From CAZOIA01 sp964579675 (GTDB taxonomy: Bacteria; Planctomycetota; Phycisphaerae; UBA1845; PWPN01): a DNA stretch of 24,547 nucleotides. A model generated the notes under the pieces. That model ran no database searches and was not told the DNA's origin. It saw only the letters and a program-made list of their open reading frames with translations. Below, piece by piece: positions 14,910-22,617 of the stretch (position 1 is the first letter of the stretch; every line of letters starts with the position of its first letter). Position numbers and translations under genes: made by a program. The DNA lies in contig CAZOIA010000077.1 of the NCBI GenBank assembly GCA_964579675.1, positions 1 to 24,547 on the forward strand, written 5' to 3'.

Positions 14910-17900
14910 TCAATAGGCCTTGAGGGTCTGGACGTCGATCTGGTCCACCACGATGGCGGCCTGACCGTGGACGGCGATGAAGAAGACGTAATCGTCGCGC
15001 TTCAGGGGAGGCACCTTGAGGATCCTTGTGCCGATGTGGCCGTTGGGCGCCCCCCAGAAGCGATGATCGCCGAGCGGCTCACCACCACCAGCAGGCCGAA
15101 CGCCGATCTCGAACGGAGCCGGAGTGCCGCTGCCCCTCTCGATGACCCGATAGGCCAATGATATCCGATAGGGTCGATGCCCCAGCATCGGCGCGTGGCC
15201 GGGATCAGTGCTCACCACGACGTGGGCACCGCCATCAAGCCGACGCGTATCGGCGAGCAGTGACTTCGCTCCTCCCAGCACAAGGTCCGCGTCGGCGGTG
15301 AGCGCGGCGCCATCGCCGATCTTGATTCGCAGGTCCCGTTCGAGGTCGATCTCGAAGCCGATCCGCCCGAGCGACAGCAGGCTATCCGCCGGTTCAGCAT
15401 CCAGCATATCCCACAGGGGCAGACTCGCGCCGGGGCCGCCCGTGGAGAGGCTTTGCCGGACCAGGTTCAATTCGCGCTCGAACCGCGGCGACTGGTCGCG
15501 CCAGTGGCCCTCGATAAGCCGGTAACTTCCCCAGATCTGGTTCTGCGTCCAGGGTGGAACGGATACGATTTGGGATTGCCAATATCGCACCGGCTCGGGA
15601 TAGAGACGGTCCGCAACCTCGACCACCGTTTCCCAGGCCTTGACCGATTGCCGGAGCGGCCGAATGCAATCGATGCTGCGCCCGCGCCCGGCCTGGAAGC
15701 TTTGCCAGCCGATGGCGGCCTTTATCTTCTGCGAGAGATGTTCGCCGAGGGCGACGTTGAGTTCGATACGGTCGAGCAGCCTGGTCAACCGCCGGGCCTG
15801 ATCGGGGTGGGCGGGCTTAACCGCCTTGAGCCCGCCGAGCCGCGACTGGCACGTGATGACGTGAAGATTGATCTCGTCGGCAATGGCCTTCGGCCGGGTG
15901 AAGCCTGCTGACGCGGGGTTGAGGACGGCCTCGCGAATGCCGGCAATGCGTTCACCCCAATCCGGGTTCGGCCAGGTCATTCCGAGCCGGGGCGTCAGGT
16001 ACCCACGATCGTCGAGGGTCTGAGTGTTCTCGAACACGTAACTGGATAGCGTGGGCATTTCGAGGTAATGGGTCAGCGGCAATCCAAACTGGGGCATGTA
16101 GTGATCGGACTGGCTGTGAACGAGCGTGACGAACCGGGGGACGATGGCGCTGGCGTGCTGAATGGTCTCCAGGAGTTGTGGGGCATACTCGCCGACGCCG
16201 TACATTTCGTCGAGCCTCTTCGCCCATCGCCGGGGATTGAACCGCTGGCCCGTGCTGAAGCTGTAGACGGCCAGGGCCTCGGTCGCGAGCCAGGCGTCGG
16301 CACAGTAAGGTTCGAAGAAGATCCCGTGGGCCCCTTCCCGCCGAAGGTCGAGGGCCAGCGTGCGTATCCATTCGGGATCGCCCCAGAGCAGATAGGCAAG
16401 GGATGACTTGGGCCCGCCCAGGACGATGGTTGAAATGGCCGGGTTGCGAGTGTGCGATTGCACCGCGGCCGTGAAGGCCTCAAACCGTGGGACCCGCGGG
16501 TCCACCATCGGCTTGAACCACTGCTCGCACTGAAGGTAATGCATCAAGCGAGTGCGGGGACAAGCATCCAGGACACGGCGAGCGTCTTCCGGATAACTGC
16601 ACCAGGTCCAGAAGATCAACTCCGGCAGGGCGCTTGGATCATCCTCGGCGTGCCTGGTCGTGGTGGTGGCCCCGGCGCGGTTCATCGCCCCCGCGATGGC
16701 GTCCGCGACGAAATCCACGCATCCGGGCGGGTTCTCGCCGGCGAGCGTAACGAGCCCGCCCAGATCCGGGTAGGTACTCAAGAGATCAATAACGGCCCGG
16801 CTCGTATAGGCCCGCGACAGGGGCGTGTCCGCCCCGAGCTCGTGGAGCCCCTGTGATTCAGCCCATTTCGGCGGCAGGCAGATGTTCCAGATCATGAGGT
16901 AGACGCGGACGCCCCGGCGTTTCGCTTCGGCCAACAGCCACTTGAATTGCGCGACGTGCTGGTCAAGCTGCTCCCGGGGGAAGTAGCAGGCGCCCGGGTA
17001 TCCCTTCAAGGCAAGCAGGCCGGGGAACGGGTGCGGGTGCGTCAGGAGCAGGGCGTTGAGCTGCTGCGATGCCATGCGGTCCAGCTTGCCGGTCCATCGC
17101 GGGCGATTGAACCAGGGGCCGGCGGGGTCGGTTTCCGCCGGTTCGAAGCGTTTCCACTCATTGTTGTAGAGGCTCGTGCCGAGCCAGAGCGGGAGCGGTC
17201 CGACGACGCCCCGGATGGCGAGCGGCCCCTGCCAGTTGGTGCGGACGCGCTGCCACAACCGTGGCGCCTCGCTGTTCGAGAGGTCGATGTTCGGAAGCGT
17301 CGCAAGCGGCTGATTGCCGATCACCGCCCGCTCGGGCCGACAGAAGTTGAGGAAGCTGACACCAATTGTCCGGTCCGGTTGGAACGGCATCTTCTGCCCG
17401 AGTTCGGACCACGGGATGCGTGCCTCCACCACGTAGCCGGTATCCCGATCGCCGCTGTAATTCAACGTGGTCCCGGTCTTCAGGGCGACGGCCCACTCGA
17501 CGGCTGAGTTCCACGCGGGTGGCCAATCGTGAGCGGGATAGTCAGCGCCGCTGCCGTCGCCGGTTCCGCGGGTCCAACTGGCGCCCCCGGCAGCGCTGAA
17601 GCCGTACGCGAACGTCTCCGGCGTGCGCTCGGCCGCCGAGCCGTCGCCGAAGTCGAGGAACACCTGGGCCGCATCGTCGCCCCAGACCTCATCCCGTTGC
17701 TTGCGGTGATCCCCAGCCACGTTCGCGTCGGTCACGTCGGCGGCGAAATAGAGATAGTTCTCGTCGCAGGCCAGGTAGAATCGGGCGGCATTGTGGGGCA
17801 GACGGGGATCGCGGGCGGTCCAGACGCGGGCGTGAAGAGACCAGAAGGGGTCAGCCAGGAATCCATCGATCGTTGGTGAGGCGGTCGCCTGCCGGGCCAT

Positions 17901-17942
17901 CGGCCCACACAGCAAACAGGCCAGCACACCGGCAATTCGCAT
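14910..17942 (-). CDS. Large secreted protein: CBM9-like domain plus probable TIM-barrel glycoside hydrolase
   Basis: The 1010-residue protein has a signal peptide, MRIAGVLACLLCGPMARQATA, with probable cleavage near residue 21. Residues 22-205 form a CBM9-like domain (PTIDGFLADPFWSL, FYLACDENYLYFAADVTD, DDAAQVFLDFG, VVEARIPWSEL). From about 280 to 690 the sequence looks like a TIM-barrel hydrolase: LLLTHPHPFPG, RGVRVYLMIWNI, LGGLVTLAGENPPG with E403, LIFWTWCSYP, and GAHGIFFEPY with E544. These two glutamates are candidate catalytic residues. The pattern recalls GH67/GH115-type glucuronidases and related uncharacterised families, but I cannot assign one. The last 200 residues look beta-rich and may bind glycan. 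GAGG eight bases before the ATG supports the start. It begins 61 bases after greA and may be read through from it. It probably acts outside the cytoplasm on a polysaccharide. Confidence 0.85.
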   Translation of the reverse strand: MRIAGVLACLLCGPMARQATASPTIDGFLADPFWSLHARVWTARDPRLPHNAARFYLACDENYLYFAADVTDANVAGDHRKQRDEVWGDDAAQVFLDFGDGSAAERTPETFAYGFSAAGGASWTRGTGDGSGADYPAHDWPPAWNSAVEWAVALKTGTTLNYSGDRDTGYVVEARIPWSELGQKMPFQPDRTIGVSFLNFCRPERAVIGNQPLATLPNIDLSNSEAPRLWQRVRTNWQGPLAIRGVVGPLPLWLGTSLYNNEWKRFEPAETDPAGPWFNRPRWTGKLDRMASQQLNALLLTHPHPFPGLLALKGYPGACYFPREQLDQHVAQFKWLLAEAKRRGVRVYLMIWNICLPPKWAESQGLHELGADTPLSRAYTSRAVIDLLSTYPDLGGLVTLAGENPPGCVDFVADAIAGAMNRAGATTTTRHAEDDPSALPELIFWTWCSYPEDARRVLDACPRTRLMHYLQCEQWFKPMVDPRVPRFEAFTAAVQSHTRNPAISTIVLGGPKSSLAYLLWGDPEWIRTLALDLRREGAHGIFFEPYCADAWLATEALAVYSFSTGQRFNPRRWAKRLDEMYGVGEYAPQLLETIQHASAIVPRFVTLVHSQSDHYMPQFGLPLTHYLEMPTLSSYVFENTQTLDDRGYLTPRLGMTWPNPDWGERIAGIREAVLNPASAGFTRPKAIADEINLHVITCQSRLGGLKAVKPAHPDQARRLTRLLDRIELNVALGEHLSQKIKAAIGWQSFQAGRGRSIDCIRPLRQSVKAWETVVEVADRLYPEPVRYWQSQIVSVPPWTQNQIWGSYRLIEGHWRDQSPRFERELNLVRQSLSTGGPGASLPLWDMLDAEPADSLLSLGRIGFEIDLERDLRIKIGDGAALTADADLVLGGAKSLLADTRRLDGGAHVVVSTDPGHAPMLGHRPYRISLAYRVIERGSGTPAPFEIGVRPAGGGEPLGDHRFWGAPNGHIGTRILKVPPLKRDDYVFFIAVHGQAAIVVDQIDVQTLKAY

Positions 17943-18003
17943 GCGTTGTTCCTCAGCCGCCAGAAGCAGGGGTACACTACCGCAAGCTGATACCCGCGAA
18001 CTC

Positions 18004-20217
18004 CTAACCAGTTGCCTTGGAGGTCAGGGCGTTGGCAATCTCTTCGACGCGGTACTCGCGCTCGCCGCCGCCGAGGTCCAGAGCCGCCACGTCTCCCACT
18101 CGGAGTTCCTTGAGCTTCATGCAGAGCGGCGCGCGGTAGTTGTAAACGCCCTTGTCCACATCCGCCTCCCAGGGGCCAAGAACCGTTATTTCGTGCCGGT
18201 CCGCCCCGTCAACGGCCTGGATCGTAACCCGGGTGCCTATGTTCACCGCGTCGGTGGAGATGTCGTTCGCCGTCAGAAGCCGGCCGATCGCCAGCTCGTT
18301 CTGCATCCGGGCCGCCCGGGCCTGGAGCAGATCACGTTCCTCCAAAGCGGATCTGTACTCCGCGTTGTCACTGAGGTCGCCGTGGGAGGCCGCCTCACCG
18401 ATCGCCTTGGCGTTCTGCGACATCTTGACATTGATGAGGTGATTCAACTCTGCCTCGTGCTTGGTCCTGCCCTCGTGGGTGCAGAAAATCACCCCGTCGT
18501 CGGTCCAGGGATCGATCTTCGCCTTGGCGGCGACGGCAAGCTGCGGATGCGTGTCGAGAATGATCCCGAGCAGATCGTTGCGTACAACCTGCCCGAGCCC
18601 GTCGAGCCGGTCGATTGTCCGCTGGACGGTCGCGGCGAGGCCCGGCTCCATTCCGGCAATGACCGCTCGGTAACGAGCATACTTGCTGCTGCTGAGGGCG
18701 GCGCGGATCCTGTGTCTCGCGTCACGCAGCACCTGGGGGGACGTAGTTTCCCCTATTGTCAGCTCGGCCAGGTGCTCGAGCAACTTGAGCAACAGCTCCC
18801 GGGGGGACATCGGGTCCAGGCCCTCAATGGAGGGTCCGCGCCACAGCCAGCAGAGGGCACCGAGGTGATGCGTGAAGTCAGACGGGATCCGATCCACCGC
18901 TTCGGCGAGCCGATCGCGATGGCCGGCTTCGGCGAGGACCCGGGCGATCAACTCACAGCCCTCAAGCGGGGCGACCGGCAGCAAGCGGGCATAGATGTCC
19001 GCCCAGTCGGCCGGCTTGGCCTCCTTCACGTGGGCAATGGCCAGGGGGTAGAGGGCGGCCTCCTTCACCCCGCGCAAGAGGCCGATCAGATCCCGGCTCT
19101 CGTTGACGATGTCGCGGGCGGGAGCGGCCCCGCCGTCCGGAAGCTCCGCGCCCCCGGCCAGCCGATCAATCAGCAACGCCTCAGCCAGCGCTTCGGAAGC
19201 TGAGCCGCTGCGAAAGAGATTGACCCGGTTGAGCAGGTCGCCGTGCATACGTTTGACCATGACCGGCTTCACCTCGGATTGCCGGGCCCTGGCCTCGCGG
19301 AAATACATGTCGATGACGGAAAGGCGTTCGGCGGACGTTCCCGCAGCTTCCCATTGCGGCAGGATCTCATCTTCGAGCGATCGTCCCTCGGTGTGATAGG
19401 TGAGGATGACTCGGGTCTTGCCTTCTATGCCCACGTTGGGGCAGCGCCTCAGGTCGCCCTTGGCCCGGGTCCACCATTTGCGCCAGCGGTCGGCGGGTAT
19501 GAATCGCGGCACGAGCAGATTCTCGAGCTCGTCCGAGTCAAGCCGTCCGCCGTGGCTCCGCAGGATGCCGATGACCACCGCGACGGGGTCGGCCTCGAGC
19601 CGCTCGCCTAGCCGGTCCGGGTGCAGTTGAACCAGGACGCGGAAGTCGTCCGGGTCGGCGGGGTCATAGGCTAGGGCGAGTTGGTCCGCATCGAGGGTTT
19701 GCTCACCGCGGGCCGACCGGACGGTGTAGGCGCAGGCTTCGGCGTCGACCGCGGTCACCTCGGCCGCGCGCTCATCCGAGCGGGAGATCAGACAATCAGC
19801 GGGGTGCAGGTCGAGGCAAATCTCGAGCGTCCGGAGGGCCCGCAGGACCGTTTTTCCGCCTCCGAGCCCGGAGACCTCTATCAGCCGATCGATCCCCGGC
19901 CGATCACCGAAAACCTCCTTGTAGAGTCGGAGGATCTCCTGGCGCATCTCATCGTTGTCACCGCACCGCAGGAGCAACTCGCGCCCCAGCGCGAGCAACT
20001 CGGGCGGGCGGGCCCGTTCCTGCTCGGTGGCCAGCCAGGTCCACGCCAGGGCCACTGCCTGGTCTCTCTGGTCGTTCCTGGTGAGAACCGCCAGGGCCTC
20101 AAGGAGATCGGGCTGATCCTGGGCCGCGCCCTCGATGGCATCGAGCCAGCGATTCTCGAGTGCCTCCAGCTCGCCGCGGTTCGCCAGATCCGTGAGTGTG
20201 AGCTCTGCCCCGGCCAT
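18004..20217 (-). CDS. greA: Long-form transcription elongation factor GreA (PVC type)
   Basis: From the ATG at 20215-20217 the protein has 737 residues. The last 160 are a Gre factor: a coiled coil from THEGRTKHEAEL (about 580) with tip SHGDLSDNAEYRSALEERD, then the FKBP-like C-terminal domain (NIGTRVTIQAVDG, ITVLGPWEAD, VGDVAALDL). D614 and D617 correspond to E. coli GreA D41 and E44, which hold the catalytic metal in RNA polymerase's secondary channel, so transcript cleavage is probably kept. The first 570 residues are mostly helical: TPR-like repeats, then VVIGILRSHGGRLDSDELENLL with WRKWWTRAKGDLRRCP. Chlamydial GreA also has about 715 residues with such an extension. The frame is open to 20559, but that part overlaps ktrA. 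The start lies seven bases after the ktrA stop, so co-transcription is likely. Annotations may call it a hypothetical protein because the Gre part is small. Confidence 0.9.
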   Translation of the reverse strand: MAGAELTLTDLANRGELEALENRWLDAIEGAAQDQPDLLEALAVLTRNDQRDQAVALAWTWLATEQERARPPELLALGRELLLRCGDNDEMRQEILRLYKEVFGDRPGIDRLIEVSGLGGGKTVLRALRTLEICLDLHPADCLISRSDERAAEVTAVDAEACAYTVRSARGEQTLDADQLALAYDPADPDDFRVLVQLHPDRLGERLEADPVAVVIGILRSHGGRLDSDELENLLVPRFIPADRWRKWWTRAKGDLRRCPNVGIEGKTRVILTYHTEGRSLEDEILPQWEAAGTSAERLSVIDMYFREARARQSEVKPVMVKRMHGDLLNRVNLFRSGSASEALAEALLIDRLAGGAELPDGGAAPARDIVNESRDLIGLLRGVKEAALYPLAIAHVKEAKPADWADIYARLLPVAPLEGCELIARVLAEAGHRDRLAEAVDRIPSDFTHHLGALCWLWRGPSIEGLDPMSPRELLLKLLEHLAELTIGETTSPQVLRDARHRIRAALSSSKYARYRAVIAGMEPGLAATVQRTIDRLDGLGQVVRNDLLGIILDTHPQLAVAAKAKIDPWTDDGVIFCTHEGRTKHEAELNHLINVKMSQNAKAIGEAASHGDLSDNAEYRSALEERDLLQARAARMQNELAIGRLLTANDISTDAVNIGTRVTIQAVDGADRHEITVLGPWEADVDKGVYNYRAPLCMKLKELRVGDVAALDLGGGEREYRVEEIANALTSKATG

Positions 20218-20224
20218 CACCCTA

Positions 20225-20920
20225 TCATCCCGGATGGCTTTGCCGCTGTCCAGCAGCCCGTGTTCGATCCTTCTCGTGCAGCCTGGCGATGTCGGCCTCT
20301 TTGCCCATGACCACCAGGTTGCAGTCGCGTGCCAGGACGGTCTCGGCGGGCGGCATGAACTCGATGCGATTGCCATCCGGCTGCCTGATCGCCACCGCGA
20401 GCAGGCCGTACTTCTTGCGGAGGTGAAGCTGAGCGAGTGACTGCCCGACGAACGAATCGGGAACGCTGATCTCGACCACCCGGTATTCCTGCGAGAGCGG
20501 CAGATAATCGAGCAGATCGGGGTTGATAATCCGATGGGCCATTCGCTCGGCGGTCTCATGCTCGGGGAAGATTACGTCGGTGGCACCGACCGCCTTGAGA
20601 ATGGCGGCATGGTCCTTGCTCGAGGCCTTGGCCCATATCCGCTTGACGCCGATCTTGTGCAGATGCAGCGTGCACAGGATACTGGCTTCCATGCTCTCCC
20701 CCAGAGCGACCACCGCCTCGTCGGTGTCCTTGGTCACCACTGATTTGAGGGCTTCGAGACTACGCACGTCGATGATCAACGCCTGCTGGACGTCGTCACG
20801 GATCTCCGCGATGGCTTTCTCGTCAACGTCGATGGCCAGGACGTCACAGTCCATTCGGGCCAGCGTGCGGCCCAGATGAGTGCCGAACTGACCCAGGCCG
20901 ATAACACATACCTGTTTCAT
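20225..20920 (-). CDS. ktrA: Potassium uptake regulatory subunit KtrA (RCK/TrkA family)
   Basis: The 231-residue protein starts MKQVCVIGLGQFG, a Rossmann fold with the glycines G8, G10 and G13, followed by LAIDVDE whose D31 and D33 end the second strand and bind the nucleotide ribose. This is the RCK_N (TrkA-N) domain, to about residue 125. The TrkA-C domain follows (EYRVVEISVPDSFVGQSLAQLHL to DCNLVVMGKEADI, about 145-212). KtrA forms an octameric ring under KtrB and gates potassium uptake in response to ATP/ADP and, in many bacteria, cyclic di-AMP. AGAGGA eight bases before the ATG is a strong ribosome-binding site. The C-terminal tail (about 213-231) is charged and probably disordered. The partner ktrB lies upstream, separated by 206 bases that contain an inverted repeat; greA follows after seven bases. 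Confidence 0.95.
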   Translation of the reverse strand: MKQVCVIGLGQFGTHLGRTLARMDCDVLAIDVDEKAIAEIRDDVQQALIIDVRSLEALKSVVTKDTDEAVVALGESMEASILCTLHLHKIGVKRIWAKASSKDHAAILKAVGATDVIFPEHETAERMAHRIINPDLLDYLPLSQEYRVVEISVPDSFVGQSLAQLHLRKKYGLLAVAIRQPDGNRIEFMPPAETVLARDCNLVVMGKEADIARLHEKDRTRAAGQRQSHPG

Positions 20921-20974
20921 GCGAGTAGTCCTCTCTGCAGCGTGCCTTACTCATGAGGCCGGGCCCCGCGGGGA

Positions 20975-21114
20975 GTTGAGAGAATGGAATTGAGAATCGA
21001 GAACTGAGAACTCAGCATTGGGAACCGGCGAAGGTGATGCGGGGCGAGGCGGTTCCGTAAACAGGGACAACAGGTTCATCATTCTCAATTCCCCATTCTC
21101 AATTCTCCACTCTC
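20975..21114. repeat. Inverted-repeat element built of AATTGAGAAT units between ktrB and ktrA
   Basis: The arms are about 20975-21015 and 21077-21114. The second arm has two perfect ATTCTCAATT units (21081-21090, 21095-21104), 14 bases apart. The first arm has the exact reverse complement AATTGAGAAT (20988-20997) and a diverged copy 14 bases on (21002-21011). Roughly four of five positions match by eye when one arm is reversed. The 61-base centre also has GGAACCGGCG and GGCGGTTCC as partial complements. The whole can fold into one long hairpin in the transcript. AT-richer arms stand out from the local GC-rich sequence. It resembles a small non-coding mobile or dispersed repeat; no transposase is present. 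Confidence 0.75.
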
Positions 21115-21126
21115 GAATCCTTCTTT

Positions 21127-22503
21127 CTAGCCGATCATAAGCCGCTCTTCGGCCATCCGGACGTCGGCAGGTTTCCGCTCCATCACCACGAGAGCGATTG
21201 TCAGCGGTCCAAGTCGGCCGACGAACATCGTGAGAATGATCCACAGTTCTCCAATCACGCTCAACTTGGCGGTCAGGCCGGTGGACAGCCCGACCGTCGC
21301 GAAGGCGGACACTTGCTCGAAGAGGATGTGCTCCAGGCCGACCCCCGGAGTAGACGTTTCGGTGATAGCCAGGACCATGACGCCAAGTAGATTGTAGACC
21401 GCGGCCACTCCCACGAGCAATCCCGTTCGCCGGACCAGGTCCACCGGGATTCGCCGGCCCCGGATGGTCACGTCGTCGCGCTGTTGCAGTCGGGCCTTGA
21501 GACGGGCGACCCAGATCGCCAGAGTGGTGGTCTTGACGCCTCCGGCACACGAGCCCGGTGACCCGCCGACAAACATCAGCAGGGCCAGGCACAACAAAGA
21601 AGCCATCGGCAGATTCCCGATCTCAACCGTATTGAAGCCGGCGGTGCGGGCGGTGATCGACTGGAAAATCGCATTGCCGGCCGGCGGCGAGCGACCCGGC
21701 TCGTCGCTGGCAAGTCCCAAGACACCCAAGGCAACCCCACCGACCAGAATCAGCGCCAGAGTGGTCGTCAGCACCACCCGCGTATTCAGCGACCAGACGA
21801 CGGGATTCGGGCGGCGGATCAGCCGGTACCACGCTCGGCTGGTGATCTCCAGGATTACGGTATATCCCAGCCCGCCCAGCACGATGAGCACGCTGATGAC
21901 GGTCATGAAGGCGAGATGGCCACGAAGGGAAACGAGACTGTCGCTGAACGTCGAGAAGCCGGCGTTGCAGAATGCCGAGACGGCGTGGAAAACCGCGACG
22001 TAGGCGCCCGGGCCCCGTTGCAGCTCAGCGGGAAGGGCGTGAAACAGCAGCACCGCCCCGAGAGCCTCGATCACCACCGTGAACAGGATGATCCACTTCA
22101 GGTTCTGGCGGAACCGGACGGCGGCGTTCTTCTGGTAGAACACGTCCTGTAAGGCAGCCTGCGAACGGAACGACAACTTCTGACCGACCACTTGCAGTAC
22201 CAGAACGGCAAAGGTCATGATTCCCAGCCCGCCCAACTGGATGAGGATGAGAATCGTGATTTGCCCGAATCGGTTGAAATCCCGCCCGGTGTCCACCACC
22301 GTCAGGCCGGTGACGCAGACCGCGGAGGTGGCCGTAAACAACGCATCAAGCGGGCTGATGCCGGGCCGTGCGTGCGCGATCGGCAGACTGAGCAGAACAG
22401 TCCCGGTGAGGATGAGAGCGAGAAAGGTGCCGGCGAGGAATCCCTGCGGCCGGCTGAACATGCGATGAAAGAGGCGGTTGTCTTGCGGGATCGGCATGTG
22501 CAT
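21127..22503 (-). CDS. ktrB: Potassium uptake membrane protein KtrB (TrkH/TrkG/KtrB family)
   Basis: The 458-residue protein has the four-fold M1-P-M2 plan of the Trk/Ktr family. The four selectivity-filter loops are TSAVCVTGLTV (G66), SAFCNAGFSTF (G182), ARTAGFNTV (G289) and SAFATVGLSTGL (G405), each with the conserved glycine that coordinates K+. FVGGSPGSCAGGVKTTT (311-327) is the typical intramembrane gate loop after the third pore, and MFVGRLGPLT (426-435) precedes the last helix. It is an inner-membrane, K+-uptake channel-like transporter that works with KtrA encoded downstream. Two ATGs (22503 and 22497) are possible starts. A six-base-pair hairpin (22508-22522) lies directly before the first. 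No cyclic-di-AMP riboswitch is visible in the 114-base gap upstream. Confidence 0.95.
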   Translation of the reverse strand: MHMPIPQDNRLFHRMFSRPQGFLAGTFLALILTGTVLLSLPIAHARPGISPLDALFTATSAVCVTGLTVVDTGRDFNRFGQITILILIQLGGLGIMTFAVLVLQVVGQKLSFRSQAALQDVFYQKNAAVRFRQNLKWIILFTVVIEALGAVLLFHALPAELQRGPGAYVAVFHAVSAFCNAGFSTFSDSLVSLRGHLAFMTVISVLIVLGGLGYTVILEITSRAWYRLIRRPNPVVWSLNTRVVLTTTLALILVGGVALGVLGLASDEPGRSPPAGNAIFQSITARTAGFNTVEIGNLPMASLLCLALLMFVGGSPGSCAGGVKTTTLAIWVARLKARLQQRDDVTIRGRRIPVDLVRRTGLLVGVAAVYNLLGVMVLAITETSTPGVGLEHILFEQVSAFATVGLSTGLTAKLSVIGELWIILTMFVGRLGPLTIALVVMERKPADVRMAEERLMIG

Positions 22504-22507
22504 GTGC

Positions 22508-22522
22508 GCCGGCGAAGCCGGC
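22508..22522 (-). other. Hairpin directly upstream of the ktrB start
   Basis: On the transcribed strand GCCGGC, TTC, GCCGGC form a perfect six-base-pair stem that ends five bases before the ATG at 22503. GGA(G) stands just 5' of the stem, so the possible ribosome-binding site and the start codon are separated by the hairpin. Folding could bring them closer together or limit initiation. Chance is possible in such GC-rich sequence. Confidence 0.4.
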
Positions 22523-22617
22523 TCCGTCGAGACGACCCTTCCCGGGCGTACTCATACCGCGCCGGATGAGATCACGCCAGCAGGGTCAATAAGGACCGGG
22601 CCCACGCGAGGGTGGCA

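Noticed and set aside
17941..19203. A 420-residue plus-strand frame
   Set aside because: It is antisense to the Gre domain and start of the greA gene region, whose motifs are unmistakable.
20218..20559. N-terminal extension of the greA frame
   Set aside because: These 114 codons overlap the ktrA coding sequence and look like a shadow of it. The ATG at 20217 gives a length close to long chlamydial GreA.
20951..21592. A 213-residue minus-strand frame that ends in the inverted repeat
   Set aside because: It overlaps the 3' half of ktrB in another frame; the tail is only the translation of the AATTGAGAAT repeat.
22504..22617. Cyclic-di-AMP riboswitch before ktrB
   Set aside because: Such riboswitches often control potassium transporters, but this gap is only 114 bases and I see neither the needed length nor the conserved core.
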